In this document: positions 26,136 to 35,731 of the stretch, one piece after another | Layout of the letters: each line of letters begins with the position of its first letter | Numbering within the stretch: position 1 is the first letter of the stretch | NCBI RefSeq assembly: GCF_016019935.1 | Contig: NZ_JAECMT010000003.1 | Coordinates: 505,388 to 569,387 of the forward strand | DNA from: Paenibacillus sp. GSMTC-2017 | Lineage (GTDB): Bacteria; Bacillota; Bacilli; Paenibacillales; Paenibacillaceae | Direction of reading: 5' to 3' | DNA: 64,000 bases | Translations under genes and position numbers: made by a program | Notes under the pieces: generated by a model | Told to the model about the DNA's origin: nothing | Databases searched by the model: none | The model's input: the letters and a program-made list of their open reading frames with translations, nothing else

Positions 26136-27110
26136 ATGGAACAACAGCCGTTATCGAATAAATCGTTAGCTATGTTTGCAGGTGGATGCTTCTGGTGTAT
26201 GGTAACTCCATTTGAAGAAATGCCGGGAATTGTCTCAATCGTATCTGGTTATACAGGTGGACAAACCGTAAATCCTACTTACGAAGAAGTTTGTTCGCAC
26301 ACTACAGGTCACACAGAAGCTGTACAAATTACTTATGATCCAGCGATATTCCCATATGAGAAGCTTCTAGATATTTTCTGGCGTCAAATCGATCCAACGG
26401 ATGCGGGCGGTCAATTCCATGATCGTGGAAATTCGTACCGGTCTGGAATCTATTATTATACCGAGGAGCAACGTCTAGCGGCTGAAGCATCAAAGCAGGC
26501 GTTGCAAGAAAGCGGCCGTTTTGATAAGCCGATTGTAACGGAAATAGAGCCAGCAGCACCATTTTATGTGGCGGAGGATTATCATCAAGATTATCATAAA
26601 AAGAATCCATTCCGTTATAAAATGTATCGCAAAGGTTCAGGGCGGGACGCTTTTATTTCAAGCCACTGGAAAGTGAAAAAGGACAGTACAGAACTGAAGA
26701 AAAAACTGACTCCAGTGCAATATGAGGTTACTCAAAACAATGGTACAGAACGTCCGTTTACCGGAGAGTATTGGGATCACACTGAGGATGGCATTTATGT
26801 CGATATCGTATCAGGCGAACCACTTTTCAGCTCATTGGACAAATACGATGCGGGCTGCGGATGGCCAAGCTTTACGAAGCCTCTTCAGAAATCATCCATT
26901 GTAGAACATACGGACACGAGCCATTTTATGGTACGTGTAGAAGTGAGAAGCCAAGAAGGAGACTCTCACCTTGGACATGTATTTGATGATGGACCTCAGC
27001 CGACTGGACTTCGTTACTGCATTAACTCTGCCTCATTAAGGTTTGTTTCTAAGGACAAGCTTGAAGAAGAAGGTTACGGTGAATATCAGTATTTATTCGA
27101 AAAAATGTGA
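26136..27110 (+). CDS. msrAB: Bifunctional methionine sulfoxide reductase MsrA-MsrB
   Basis: 324 residues from the ATG at 26136, chosen because AAGGGGTGG lies just before it. The N-terminal MsrA domain has the catalytic motif GGCFWC with Cys18 and Cys21. The C-terminal MsrB domain has GCGWPSF and the nucleophile in RYCINSAS near residue 295. It repairs S- and R-sulfoxides of methionine with thioredoxin. MsrA-MsrB fusions in this order are common in Bacillota. The nitroreductase gene starts 10 bp downstream, suggesting a shared response to oxidative stress. Confidence 0.96.
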   Translation: MEQQPLSNKSLAMFAGGCFWCMVTPFEEMPGIVSIVSGYTGGQTVNPTYEEVCSHTTGHTEAVQITYDPAIFPYEKLLDIFWRQIDPTDAGGQFHDRGNSYRSGIYYYTEEQRLAAEASKQALQESGRFDKPIVTEIEPAAPFYVAEDYHQDYHKKNPFRYKMYRKGSGRDAFISSHWKVKKDSTELKKKLTPVQYEVTQNNGTERPFTGEYWDHTEDGIYVDIVSGEPLFSSLDKYDAGCGWPSFTKPLQKSSIVEHTDTSHFMVRVEVRSQEGDSHLGHVFDDGPQPTGLRYCINSASLRFVSKDKLEEEGYGEYQYLFEKM

Positions 27111-27120
27111 GGTGTTGAAC

Positions 27121-27741
27121 ATGAAGATTGTATCTGATGCAGTTAAAATAGAGCAGCGGGCAAACGATGTTAGTCTCTTGGAAGCGATTAGAGAACGTAG
27201 AACGATAGGTCGAGTTAAGCGAGATCCAGTTGAGCGTGAAGTCATTGAAGCACTTTTAGAATCGGCTTCTTGGGCACCGAGCCACCATAATACACAGCCT
27301 TGGCGCTTTGTCGTTATGACGGGTGAGGGTAGAGGGAAACTGGGAGAAGGTTATGCTCGCGTAGCTGCTGCTGCATTGCCTGAACTAGAAGGCAATGAAC
27401 TTGAGGATCGATTAAAGAAGGAACGGGGAAAGGCAAATCGTGCGCCTGTTGTCATTACAGCGATTTGTTCTCCTGCGGATGATCCAAGAGCGGTACACGC
27501 GGAAGAGCTTGCAGCAGCACAAGCTGCAGTTCAAAATTTGTTGCTTGCAGCCCATGCTTATGGGCTCGGAGCTATCTGGCGTTCTGGAGCACCAATGTAC
27601 GATCAACGAATGAAAAATACGTTTGAGCTCAGAGAAGATGAAGAGATCGTTGGTTTTATTTATTTGGGATACCCAGATATGAATGCTACAACGCCTGAGC
27701 GTACTCCTATTGCGAACAAGACGATTTGGTTAGGAACATAA
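27121..27741 (+). CDS. Nitroreductase-family oxidoreductase
   Basis: 206 residues from the ATG at 27121, after GAGGTG. FMN-binding nitroreductase fold: LLEAIRERRTIGRV at the N-terminus, SASWAPSHHNTQPWRFVVM, then the AVQNLLLAAHAYGLGAIWRSG signature. It resembles the YdjA-type small nitroreductases. Natural substrate unknown. It lies 10 bp after msrAB and is probably in that operon. Confidence 0.9.
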   Translation: MKIVSDAVKIEQRANDVSLLEAIRERRTIGRVKRDPVEREVIEALLESASWAPSHHNTQPWRFVVMTGEGRGKLGEGYARVAAAALPELEGNELEDRLKKERGKANRAPVVITAICSPADDPRAVHAEELAAAQAAVQNLLLAAHAYGLGAIWRSGAPMYDQRMKNTFELREDEEIVGFIYLGYPDMNATTPERTPIANKTIWLGT

Positions 27742-27788
27742 TAGGAAGCAAGAGAAACAGTTGTATATAATTGCAAAAAAAGTTATCG

Positions 27789-27841
27789 AAAGAGGGCAAT
27801 CTCTTTTAGTAGAGTTATTTACTTAAGAGATTGCCTTTCTG
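27789..27841 (+). terminator. Terminator after the nitroreductase gene
   Basis: AGGGCAATCTCTT / AAGAGATTGCCTTTCT stem with a loop of about 19 bases. The remainder of the 311-bp gap up to the next gene holds nothing assigned. Confidence 0.8.
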
Positions 27842-28052
27842 TATATCCATTTGTGATGGGGTCCAAATTTCTCGGAAAAGGTTCAATCTTTCGTAATAAA
27901 ATAGGAATTGATGGATAAAAATTCACAAAAACCCAATAATGATCTAGTTTCTTCTTGTAATGATTGATAGAATAAATAAGTTGTATATGTCATAGAGACC
28001 GTTACAATCTGTTTAGTGATTTAGTTAGATTAGAAGGAGGTTTACCGTTCAC

Positions 28053-29288
28053 ATGAAAAAAATGGCATCATTATTTATTGCACTCATTATGTTGCTAACT
28101 TTCGCAACAAGCTCGCAAGCAGCATCTACTCCGTATTCCATATTAGTTGACGGAGAACAACTGAAATTCGGGAAGCAGCTTCCCATTGTAGAAAAAGGAA
28201 CGTTGCTAGTTCCTGTTCGATCGGTTTCGAAAAATCTCCATTTGGAAATTACTTGGGATGAAAAAAGTAGAGTAGTTACTACTTATAGTAAAAATGCAGT
28301 TATTACGTTGGAAATTAATCACAAAACGGCTTTTGTAAATAGTCAACCAAAGCAATTAGTTGTGGCTCCAAAAATTATTAACAAAGTGACTTATGTCCCT
28401 CTTCGTTTTATTGTAGAAGCAGTAGGGTATGAGCTTGAATGGAACTTTGATAAAAGAATCATTGCAATCGATACAATAGAAGATAGCAAAGGTTTTCTAT
28501 GGAAAGTAGAGAAGAATGGTAACGTCGTATATATGCTAGGTTCGATTCATGTAGCTAGTGAGGCGATGTATCCTTTACGTAAGGAAATTCAAGAAGCATA
28601 CGAGAAGTCAGACTATTTGTCAGTAGAAGTTAATGTAGTTGCTGAAAAAGCTGGATTATCAGAATACATTACTAAATTAGGTACATATCAGGACGGAACA
28701 ACACTGAAGGACCACATTTCTGCGGAGACTTACGAGACGTTGGTTCAATTCTTAACAGATCTTAAAGTGCCAACAAATACGTTAGATAAGTTCAAACCGT
28801 GGTTAGCGGCTTCGATTATATCTTCATGGAATGATGAAACTAGCCCATTTAAATCAGAGCTTGGAATCGACAGACATTTTATTAATCAAGCTATTAAAGA
28901 TAAAACACCAGTTCTTGAACTTGAGTCCTACGAGTCACAACTAACGATGCAAGATGGCTTCTCTGCTGGAATTCAAGAAGGTATGCTGCTGGGCACAGTC
29001 CAAGGCTTCTATTCAGAGGACAAAAGTACTGAAGTATTAGCAAAAATGTGGGCAGAAGGTAGCGAAAGTGAATTAAAGAGTAGGGTAGACGTAACTGCGC
29101 TAAATGAGGAATACTATAATGCTATGTTGAAAGATCGTAACATACTTATGGTGGACAAAATTGATGGATATTTGAAAAATGAAAAGCCGTCAACTTATTT
29201 CGTTGTTGTAGGAGCTCTTCATATGGTTGGTGATCACGGACTAGTGGAGCTGCTTCACCAAGAGGGTTATAAAGTTACACGTCAGTAA
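28053..29288 (+). CDS. Secreted TraB/GumN-family protein with copper-amine-oxidase-like N-terminal domain
   Basis: 411 residues. A signal peptide (about residues 1-23, cut near SSQA-AS) is followed by a copper amine oxidase N-terminal-like domain (residues ~30-140, with VPLRFIVEAVGYELEW), then a TraB/GumN domain starting FLWKVEKNGNVVYMLGSIHVAS. The domain has the conserved GSIH motif near its start and VVGALHMVGDHGLVELL at its end, both proposed to form the active site of a metalloprotease-like fold. Function in this bacterium is unknown. A strong AGGAGG site precedes the ATG. Confidence 0.9.
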   Translation: MKKMASLFIALIMLLTFATSSQAASTPYSILVDGEQLKFGKQLPIVEKGTLLVPVRSVSKNLHLEITWDEKSRVVTTYSKNAVITLEINHKTAFVNSQPKQLVVAPKIINKVTYVPLRFIVEAVGYELEWNFDKRIIAIDTIEDSKGFLWKVEKNGNVVYMLGSIHVASEAMYPLRKEIQEAYEKSDYLSVEVNVVAEKAGLSEYITKLGTYQDGTTLKDHISAETYETLVQFLTDLKVPTNTLDKFKPWLAASIISSWNDETSPFKSELGIDRHFINQAIKDKTPVLELESYESQLTMQDGFSAGIQEGMLLGTVQGFYSEDKSTEVLAKMWAEGSESELKSRVDVTALNEEYYNAMLKDRNILMVDKIDGYLKNEKPSTYFVVVGALHMVGDHGLVELLHQEGYKVTRQ

Positions 29289-29326
29289 TTGACGCATCTT
29301 TTTAAAGAATAGGAGTAAACCTTAAG

Positions 29327-29357
29327 AGGCAGCCAATCGATGTGGCTGCCTTTTTTG
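29327..29357. terminator. Terminator between the convergent TraB and sleL genes
   Basis: AGGCAGCCA / TGGCTGCC stem followed by six T residues. Confidence 0.87.
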
Positions 29358-29378
29358 ATGTATGTTGATACTCCCCCT

Positions 29379-30662
29379 CTATACCAACTTCTTGATCGTA
29401 AAGTTTTCCCCCAGCACAAACCAATTTTGCGGAAAAGGAACACCAAGTACCCAGAAGCTGACCCCACGTAATTTGAACGTTTTTACGATATCATATTTGG
29501 CCTGCACACTTCGTGCATCCTCAAACCATACGACATGTTGTTTGCCTTCTTTATCGTAATAATGATAATAAGGAGATTGTGATGGCTCATCGTAAAATAT
29601 TGTTGATCCATACTTCGCTGCTCGATTGACTGCTTCAAAGGAACTGACCGAAGGAGCCCACTTCCCACCTTGAACGTAAGGCAGCGTCCAGTCATAACCG
29701 TACAGCGGCATGCCCATAATGATTTTTTCTGGGGGAATGACGGTAAGCGCATAATTTAATACTTTTACAACTTCGTTAAGCGGAGCGACCGCTCGTGGTG
29801 GTCCACCTGACCAGCCCCATTCATACGTCATTAGAATGACGAAGTCTACTATATTTCCTTGGATTTCATAATCATGAGCTTCGTAAAGTGTTCCTGCTTG
29901 TTCGGCCGTTAATTTAGGTGCAAGTGCGGTTGAGACTAGATAACCAAAAGGGTGAAGTGTATCAACTAGTCTTTGAAGAAATGTATTAAAAAGCTCTTTG
30001 TCCGCTGGAGGTACATACTCAAAATCAACGTGGAGAACTACATATCTTTGTTGCCTCATTATAGTGAGAATGTTACCGATTACGATCAATTGAACAGCAG
30101 GATCAGCAACAACTGCATGTGCAATTTCTGGACTGAAGTTTCCACCTTCGTAGTTCGAAATAACCATCATAGGAGTAGCTCGTTTCTCATACCCCGCTTG
30201 AATAATAGCGGCATCATCGATGGGACTTAACGAACCATTAGGTTGAATGCGATAGCTGAAGGGACTGAGGTGCGTTAAGTAATCTCCGATATCATTAATG
30301 AGGCGAACGCCATATTCTCCGAACTTCTCTGTATATGTATTAACTTCAATGATAGGCTTAGCCGCAATTGGAATAGATAACAGTTGACCTGGGATGATGA
30401 CTGCAGGATTATGTATTTTGTTTACTTTAACGATTTCCTGTAAAGAAACGCCGTAGTGTTGTCCAATTTTCCAGAGTGACTCGCCCACCAATACTTTATG
30501 AATGTGGCCACCTGATGGAGTTGGAATTATGACAGCCTGACCAATGACAAGTGGACTCTGATTCGTGAAGCCGTTTGCTACGAAAATATGCTCGATTGGA
30601 ACATTGTATTTCTGGGACAACTCCCACAGCGTATCTCCCCTCTTGACTGTGTGAATGTGCAC
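29379..30662 (-). CDS. sleL: Spore cortex-lytic N-acetylglucosaminidase, LysM + GH18 (SleL/YaaH-type)
   Basis: 427 residues from the GTG at 30660-30662, the same length as B. subtilis YaaH. The start was chosen because GGAGGAGG lies just before it; the frame continues upstream through the repeat region and is not coding there. Two LysM domains (HTVKRGDTLWELSQKY and HKVLVGESLWKIGQHYG) bind peptidoglycan. A GH18 domain has the acidic motif VDFEYVP with the catalytic Glu. It cuts muramic-lactam-containing cortex fragments during germination and is normally made in the mother cell. It is preceded by two copies of a 53-bp palindromic element. Confidence 0.93.
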   Translation of the reverse strand: MHIHTVKRGDTLWELSQKYNVPIEHIFVANGFTNQSPLVIGQAVIIPTPSGGHIHKVLVGESLWKIGQHYGVSLQEIVKVNKIHNPAVIIPGQLLSIPIAAKPIIEVNTYTEKFGEYGVRLINDIGDYLTHLSPFSYRIQPNGSLSPIDDAAIIQAGYEKRATPMMVISNYEGGNFSPEIAHAVVADPAVQLIVIGNILTIMRQQRYVVLHVDFEYVPPADKELFNTFLQRLVDTLHPFGYLVSTALAPKLTAEQAGTLYEAHDYEIQGNIVDFVILMTYEWGWSGGPPRAVAPLNEVVKVLNYALTVIPPEKIIMGMPLYGYDWTLPYVQGGKWAPSVSSFEAVNRAAKYGSTIFYDEPSQSPYYHYYDKEGKQHVVWFEDARSVQAKYDIVKTFKLRGVSFWVLGVPFPQNWFVLGENFTIKKLV

Positions 30663-30679
30663 GATTGGAACCCTCCTCC

Positions 30680-30732
30680 AAAGTTTTATGGTAGTGAACG
30701 TTAAGTAACGTGAACAAAAGTAAAACTTACAT
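30680..30732. repeat. 53-bp nested palindrome, copy 1
   Basis: This copy lies directly before the sleL ribosome binding site. Outer arms AAGTTTTA / TAAAACTT and an inner ACGTTA-AG-TAACGT dyad are perfect. Copy 2 at 30748-30800 is identical and separated by 15 bp, giving a 68-bp period. Confidence 0.95.
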
Positions 30733-30747
30733 CGGAAGCATAAACTT

Positions 30748-30800
30748 AAAGTTTTATGGTAGTGAACGTTAAGTAACGTGAACAAAAGTAAAACTTACAT
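30748..30800. repeat. 53-bp nested palindrome, copy 2
   Basis: Identical copy of the element at 30680-30732, farther upstream of sleL. On the minus strand each copy contains CCATAAAACT, loosely like a sporulation sigma -10 box (CATA..), so the pair may be a duplicated promoter. Confidence 0.95.
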
Positions 30801-30944
30801 AGCATGTACGACCCGTAGTAACCCTTTATCCCAATGTATTCAGTTTGTGCTTCTAGTAGTCATAAACATAGAAAACTCGTTTATTGGGAATTCTATTGGC
30901 ATTATTAGCAGTTGAGGGCTTACAATTGGGGTCATTTGAGACTA

Positions 30945-30988
30945 AAAAACGAACTTTCACATTTGATTGTCTTTTAATGTTCGTATTT
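30945..30988. promoter_or_regulatory. PurBox pair upstream of the pur operon (candidate PurR site)
   Basis: AAAAACGAAC, with core CGAA at 30950-30953, and the inverted GTTCGTATTTT, with core TTCG at 30980-30983, are 26 bp apart and end 7 bp before the -35 box. This matches the paired PurBox consensus (A-rich arm, CCGAAC) of the B. subtilis repressor PurR, which is released by PRPP. Confidence 0.75.
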
Positions 30989-30990
30989 TG

Positions 30991-31019
30991 TTGACAGTAC
31001 TGAGCCAATTCGATAAACT
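30991..31019 (+). promoter_or_regulatory. pur operon promoter
   Basis: Consensus TTGACA (30991-30996), 17-bp spacer, TAAACT (31014-31019). It is followed by a 420-base leader that includes a small GGCGG/CCGCC hairpin (31033-31048) and the riboswitch. Confidence 0.8.
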
Positions 31020-31059
31020 AGAATAGATTTGAGGCGGAGCATGCCGCCCATAATTGCAA

Positions 31060-31126
31060 TCTCGTATATATTTGGGAAAGGCCCGAATGTCTCTACCCGG
31101 AAACCTTAATTTCTGGACTACGAGCT
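31060..31126 (+). promoter_or_regulatory. Guanine riboswitch aptamer upstream of the pur operon
   Basis: P1 CTCGTA / TACGAG, P2 TTTGGG / CCCGAA with the GAAAGGC loop, junction TGTCTCTACC, P3 CCGGAA / TTCTGG with the CCTTAAT loop, and the 3' junction ACTA. The cytosine in ACTA predicts guanine binding. All parts of the purine-aptamer consensus are present at normal spacing. Confidence 0.95.
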
Positions 31127-31234
31127 TGATGAATCGATGTGCTGATGCAAGAGCTAGTTTACCTCTAACAGGTGGGAAAATTAGTCTAATGTATGGGATC
31201 TATATGCTTCACGAATGACTTGCAAGACATATAT

Positions 31235-31395
31235 AGGTTGCTCTCAAAAGGAGCAACCTTGAGTTGTCTGCCGTGCGCTCGTGTACATATAGAGTCGATT
31301 TCATTAATGTGTTGCTTCTACTGATTGTTCAGTAGAGGTAGCCGCACGGGTCCGATGGCATATCGCGTTATGATTGCTGTGGGGCCTTTTCTGTT
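31235..31395 (+). promoter_or_regulatory. pur leader structures after the aptamer (candidate expression platform)
   Basis: A perfect 9-bp hairpin AGGTTGCTC/GAGCAACCT (31235-31259) and CTACTG/CAGTAG (31318-31335) are present. CCGTGCG (31271-31277) can pair with CGCACGG (31343-31349). That last arm overlaps GGTCC (31349-31353), which can pair with GGGCC (31382-31386) just before TTTTCTGTTTT, a plausible terminator. The two pairings share a base, so a switch is possible; no folding was computed. Confidence 0.5.
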
Positions 31396-31442
31396 TTCAT
31401 AGTTGCTATTACATTCAAATTATAGAAAGTGGGTTTGAACAA

Positions 31443-31928
31443 ATGTCTGCTAAGGTGGGCGTCATCATGGGAAGTAAGTCGGATTGGGAAACAATGAAAC
31501 TTGCTTGCGACGTACTTGAAGAGTTAGATATTCCTTATGAAAAAAAGGTTGTGTCAGCTCATCGGACACCGGATCTCATGTTTGAATATGCGGAAACTGC
31601 GGTTCAGCGCGGCTTAAAGGTGATCATTGCTGGAGCTGGAGGAGCTGCTCATTTGCCCGGCATGGTCGCTTCAAAAACGATTTTGCCGGTTATTGGCGTT
31701 CCAGTAAAGTCTTCAAATTTAAACGGACTTGATTCATTGCTATCTATCGTTCAAATGCCTGGAGGTATCCCAGTTGCGACTGTTGCAATTGGCAATGCGG
31801 GAGGAACGAATGCTGGCTTGCTTGCAGCTCAGATGATTGGTGCATTTGAACCTGACATCCAAGCAAGAGTAGAAGCAAGGCGCGAGCGTATTAAACAAGA
31901 AGTGCTTGAAAGCAGTGAAACTTTATGA
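31443..31928 (+). CDS. purE: N5-carboxyaminoimidazole ribonucleotide mutase
   Basis: 161 residues from the ATG at 31443, the usual PurE length. The longer frame from 31374 lies in the leader and is rejected. Class I PurE converts N5-CAIR to CAIR. The motifs [23 protein letters not shown] and [14 protein letters not shown] are visible, with the catalytic His in SAHRTP. It is the first of twelve pur genes and overlaps purK by four bases (ATGA). Confidence 0.97.
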   Translation: MSAKVGVIMGSKSDWETMKLACDVLEELDIPYEKKVVSAHRTPDLMFEYAETAVQRGLKVIIAGAGGAAHLPGMVASKTILPVIGVPVKSSNLNGLDSLLSIVQMPGGIPVATVAIGNAGGTNAGLLAAQMIGAFEPDIQARVEARRERIKQEVLESSETL

Positions 31929-33145
31929 CGAGTAGGACGGATGGGCCGCTAAAGCAAATGGATGATTCAAGGTTTGTTTTCGAGCAGATACCCGAGGTGA
32001 AAACGATTTTACCAGGGGGAACAATCGGCATCCTAGGTGGCGGTCAATTAGGTCGAATGTTGGCGAATGCTGGCAGTGAAATGGGCTATAAGTTCATCAC
32101 ACTCGAACCAACAGAAGATGCACCGATGGGGCAAGTTGCTGAGCAAATTGTATCAGCCTATGATGATCATGTTGCTGCACGAAAATTAGCAGAACGTTCA
32201 GATGTTATCACCTACGAATTTGAAAATGTGGATGCAGAAGTAGCCGCGATGTTAATGGCGGAAAGTTACGTTCCGCAAGGCAGTCATTTGTTATATACGA
32301 CGCAGCATCGTCTGCGTGAGAAACGTGCGATTGAAGCTACAGGCGTAAGAGTAGCACCTTATAATGAAATTCGTAGTGAAGAGGAACTTCGCGAAGCAGT
32401 TAGTCGTTTCGGAATGCCATGTGTGCTGAAGACTGCGACTGGCGGGTATGACGGCAAGGGCCAATGGGTAATCCGGAGTGAAGCAGAAATAACGGAAGCC
32501 TATAAAACGTTATCTCTTGCGGGTACGGAGTTAGTACTAGAGCAGTTTATTGATTTCGCCAAAGAAATTTCGGTAATTGCGGCGAGAAGTTCAAAAGGGG
32601 AAATAAAAGCGTTCCCTCCTGCGGAAAATATTCATATTGAAAATATTTTGCATCTATCAATCGTACCGGCTCGTATTCATGAAGACATTCAGCGAGAAGC
32701 TGAACGTCTTGCAATTAGAATAGCCGAAGGGTTAGGTGCTGTAGGACTTATAGCAGTAGAGATGTTCGTTACAGCAAACGGAGAATTGTACGTGAACGAG
32801 CTTGCGCCAAGGCCGCATAATAGCGGGCATTATACGATGGAAGCTTGCCGTACATCGCAATTCGAACAGCATGTCCGTGCAATTTGTGGATTACCGCTAG
32901 GCGATACGTCATTGACTAGCCCAGTTGTTATGGTGAACGTATTAGGTCAGCATATGGAGCCATTATTAGAACAGCTTGTAGCAAAAGATGAAGTTGCTGA
33001 ACGATTGCTCGTAGCACCTAAAGTTCATTTATATGGAAAAAAAGACGCAGTGTTCAAGAGGAAGATGGGACATATTAATGTACTTGGTCCTACGATTGAA
33101 GCGGCGCTTGAATGGATAGAAGAAACTAAGATTTGGAAGGTGTGA
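31925..33145 (+). CDS. purK: N5-carboxyaminoimidazole ribonucleotide synthase
   Basis: 406-residue ATP-grasp enzyme that makes N5-CAIR from AIR, ATP and bicarbonate. It has an extended N-terminus of about 35 residues before the conserved [18 protein letters not shown] start. The ATP-grasp blocks [15 protein letters not shown] and [16 protein letters not shown] are present. Start overlaps purE by 4 bp. It channels product to PurE. Confidence 0.97.
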   Translation: MTSRTDGPLKQMDDSRFVFEQIPEVKTILPGGTIGILGGGQLGRMLANAGSEMGYKFITLEPTEDAPMGQVAEQIVSAYDDHVAARKLAERSDVITYEFENVDAEVAAMLMAESYVPQGSHLLYTTQHRLREKRAIEATGVRVAPYNEIRSEEELREAVSRFGMPCVLKTATGGYDGKGQWVIRSEAEITEAYKTLSLAGTELVLEQFIDFAKEISVIAARSSKGEIKAFPPAENIHIENILHLSIVPARIHEDIQREAERLAIRIAEGLGAVGLIAVEMFVTANGELYVNELAPRPHNSGHYTMEACRTSQFEQHVRAICGLPLGDTSLTSPVVMVNVLGQHMEPLLEQLVAKDEVAERLLVAPKVHLYGKKDAVFKRKMGHINVLGPTIEAALEWIEETKIWKV

Positions 33146-33152
33146 ATGCTTT

Positions 33153-34448
33153 ATGTTGGAACGTTACAGCAGACCGGAAATGAGAGCTATTTGGACAGAG
33201 GAAAACAAATTTAAAGCATGGTTGGAAGTTGAACTTTGTGCATGTGAAGCATGGGTAGAGCTTGGTGTTATTCCTCAAGAAGATGTTGCTGCACTTCGTA
33301 AATCGGCAACTTTTAATATGGATCGTATCTATGAAATAGAGCTTGAAACTCGCCATGACGTAATTGCATTTACTCGTGCAGTATCCGAAACAGTAGGGCC
33401 TGAGCGCAAGTGGGTACATTACGGTCTCACATCAACAGACGTTGTAGATACAGCAATGGGCTACTTGCTTCGCCAAGCGAATGAGATTTTGCTGAAGGAT
33501 ATCGAACGTTTTATCGAGATTGTTCGTGCTAAGGCAATTCAATATAAAGATACGCCTATGATGGGTCGTACACATGGTGTTCATGCAGAGCCTACGACTT
33601 TCGGTTTGAAAATGGCACTTTGGTATGAAGAAATGAAACGTAACTTGGAGCGTTTCAAACATGCAGCAAATGGTGTTCAGTTCGGCAAAATGTCAGGCGC
33701 AGTTGGCACATACGCTAACATCGATCCTTTTGTAGAAGAGTTCGTTTGTAACAAGTTAGGCATTACGGCTGCTCCAATCTCGACACAAACGTTGCAGCGT
33801 GACCGCCATGCGGAATATGTTGCTTCAATCGCTCTAATTGCAACATCACTTGATAAGTTCGCTACAGAAATTCGCGCCCTCCAGAAGAGTGAAGTTCGCG
33901 AAGTTGAAGAAGGATTCGCTAAAGGTCAGAAGGGTTCATCGGCAATGCCGCACAAACGCAATCCAATTGGCAGCGAAAACATTTCTGGTCTTTCCCGTGT
34001 TATTCGCGGACATATGATTACTGCTTACGAAAACGTGACGTTGTGGCATGAACGTGATATTAGCCATTCTTCTGCAGAACGTGTTATTTTGCCGGATTCA
34101 ACAATGCTTTTGAACTATATGCTTAACCGTCTTGGCAACATCATTAACAATTTGACTGTATTCCCGGAAAATATGAAGCGTAATATGGGTGCGACATATG
34201 GTGTTCCGTTCTCAGGTCGTGTTTTGACAAAGCTGATCGATAAAGGTTTAAGCCGTGAGGAAGCTTACGATACCGTTCAACCGCGTGCGATGCAAGCGTG
34301 GGAGGAGCAACGTCAATTCCGCTCCATCGTTGAAGCAACAGAAGAAATTACAGCGGTGCTTAGTGCCGAGGAGATAGAAGATTGCTTTAACCCAGCTTGG
34401 CATTTGAAACATGTGGATACGATCTTTACACGTTTGGGCTTGAATTAA
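33153..34448 (+). CDS. purB: Adenylosuccinate lyase
   Basis: 431 residues of the fumarase/aspartase superfamily. It acts twice in the pathway: SAICAR to AICAR, and adenylosuccinate to AMP. The signature [17 protein letters not shown] carries the mobile catalytic loop, and the His in TSTDVVDT / [10 protein letters not shown] blocks is conserved. A GGAAGGTG site lies before the ATG, 7 bp after purK. Confidence 0.98.
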   Translation: MLERYSRPEMRAIWTEENKFKAWLEVELCACEAWVELGVIPQEDVAALRKSATFNMDRIYEIELETRHDVIAFTRAVSETVGPERKWVHYGLTSTDVVDTAMGYLLRQANEILLKDIERFIEIVRAKAIQYKDTPMMGRTHGVHAEPTTFGLKMALWYEEMKRNLERFKHAANGVQFGKMSGAVGTYANIDPFVEEFVCNKLGITAAPISTQTLQRDRHAEYVASIALIATSLDKFATEIRALQKSEVREVEEGFAKGQKGSSAMPHKRNPIGSENISGLSRVIRGHMITAYENVTLWHERDISHSSAERVILPDSTMLLNYMLNRLGNIINNLTVFPENMKRNMGATYGVPFSGRVLTKLIDKGLSREEAYDTVQPRAMQAWEEQRQFRSIVEATEEITAVLSAEEIEDCFNPAWHLKHVDTIFTRLGLN

Positions 34449-34464
34449 GGAGGAGTTGGCGTTC

Positions 34465-35364
34465 ATGGGAGTAGCATCGCAAGCTTTGTCTACGGCAGTT
34501 CAATATGTGAAAGCGCCCCTTGTCTACAAAGGCAAGGTGCGTGAGTTGTACGATTTGGGGGAACATTTCCTGATCGTTGTAACGGATCGCATTTCGGCGT
34601 TTGATTACGTGCTTGACCCGGCAGTACCAGATAAAGGTAATGTGCTTAATCAACTGTCTGCTTTCTGGTTTGGCATTACTGAGGAACTTCAGAACAATCA
34701 TGTCGTGCATACCGATGTTGAGAGGCTTGGCGACATTATTTCAGAACCGGAGCTTCTGAAAAACCGCATTATGGTAACGCGCAAGGCGGAGCGAATCGAT
34801 ATTGAATGTGTTGTCCGTGGTTATATTACAGGTGGCGGCTGGAGACAGTACCAGAAATCGTCTGCGATCAACGGAATTGAACTACCAGAAGGACTTCGAA
34901 AAAATGAACGTTTCATCGACCCGATCTTCACGCCAGCGGCCAAAAATGATGTTGGTCACGATGAAGATATTCCATTCGAGAAAATGCAGGAAATCGTTGG
35001 TGCTGAACTAGCGGTAGAACTAAGAGATAGAAGCATCGAGTTGTATCGCTTCGCACATCAATATTGCAAGGAGCGGGGCATCATCCTAGCAGATTGCAAA
35101 TTTGAGTTTGGGCTTATCGACGGCCAAGTTATATTGATAGACGAAATATTTACACCAGACTCTTCGCGCTTCTGGGCTGAAGGAAACTACGCTTTTGATG
35201 TAGAGATTGATAGTATGGACAAAGAGCCCGTTAGAACGTATTTACTTGGATCGAACTGGGATCAGAACAGTAAGCCAGATTCGTTGCCAGAGTCAGTAGT
35301 CGAAGCAACGACTGCCCGTTACCGTGATATTTATCGCCGCTTAACTGGCGTCGAGCTAAGCTAG
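34465..35364 (+). CDS. purC: SAICAR synthase
   Basis: 299 residues from the ATG at 34465, which is 9 bases after AAGGAGGAG (34447-34455); a TTG at 34456 abuts the site and is rejected. It joins aspartate to CAIR using ATP. It is the longer form of PurC (about 300 rather than 240 residues), starting KGKVRELYDLGEHFLIVVTD with DRISAFDYVLDP and an IDEIFTPDSSRFW block. A 121-bp gap separates it from purS, the largest gap in the operon besides none with a clear promoter. Confidence 0.97.
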   Translation: MGVASQALSTAVQYVKAPLVYKGKVRELYDLGEHFLIVVTDRISAFDYVLDPAVPDKGNVLNQLSAFWFGITEELQNNHVVHTDVERLGDIISEPELLKNRIMVTRKAERIDIECVVRGYITGGGWRQYQKSSAINGIELPEGLRKNERFIDPIFTPAAKNDVGHDEDIPFEKMQEIVGAELAVELRDRSIELYRFAHQYCKERGIILADCKFEFGLIDGQVILIDEIFTPDSSRFWAEGNYAFDVEIDSMDKEPVRTYLLGSNWDQNSKPDSLPESVVEATTARYRDIYRRLTGVELS

Positions 35365-35485
35365 CCTAGCAAAGAACGATTACTAGAGAACTTATTTTAT
35401 CCTTATTACCGCTTGCTAAGAACGATAAAAGCTACCTTTTTATACTAGTGTTCTACCAAAAAACGACCATTATCAGGAGGCAATT

Positions 35486-35728
35486 ATGAAGGCAACTGTC
35501 TACGTCACGATTAAGGAAAACGTTTTGGATCCACAAGGAACTGCAGTACAAGGCGCGCTACATTCAATGGGTTTTGCAGAAGTCGGCAAAGTACGTATCG
35601 GAAAATATCTTGAGGTTGTGCTTGATACGAATGACCGCGCGGAGGCGGAGACTCGTTTGAAAGAAATGTGCGAGAAACTGCTTGCTAACACTGTCGTAGA
35701 AGATTACCGTTTTGAGCTGGAGGGATAA
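35486..35728 (+). CDS. purS: FGAM synthase, PurS subunit
   Basis: 80 residues, the normal size. PurS bridges PurQ and PurL in the three-part formylglycinamidine ribonucleotide synthase of Gram-positive bacteria. Typical sequence: VYVTIKENVLDPQG, VRIGKYLEV, MCEKLLANTVVEDYRFE. A strong AGGAGG site precedes the ATG. The stop is 3 bp before purQ. Confidence 0.97.
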   Translation: MKATVYVTIKENVLDPQGTAVQGALHSMGFAEVGKVRIGKYLEVVLDTNDRAEAETRLKEMCEKLLANTVVEDYRFELEG

Positions 35729-35731
35729 GCG

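Noticed and set aside
30680..30800. CRISPR-like repeat pair
   Set aside because: Only two copies, internally palindromic, with a 15-bp spacer; a CRISPR array would have shorter repeats and longer unique spacers.
31374..31442. N-terminal extension of purE
   Set aside because: It lies in the leader; PurE normally starts at about residue 24 of that frame.
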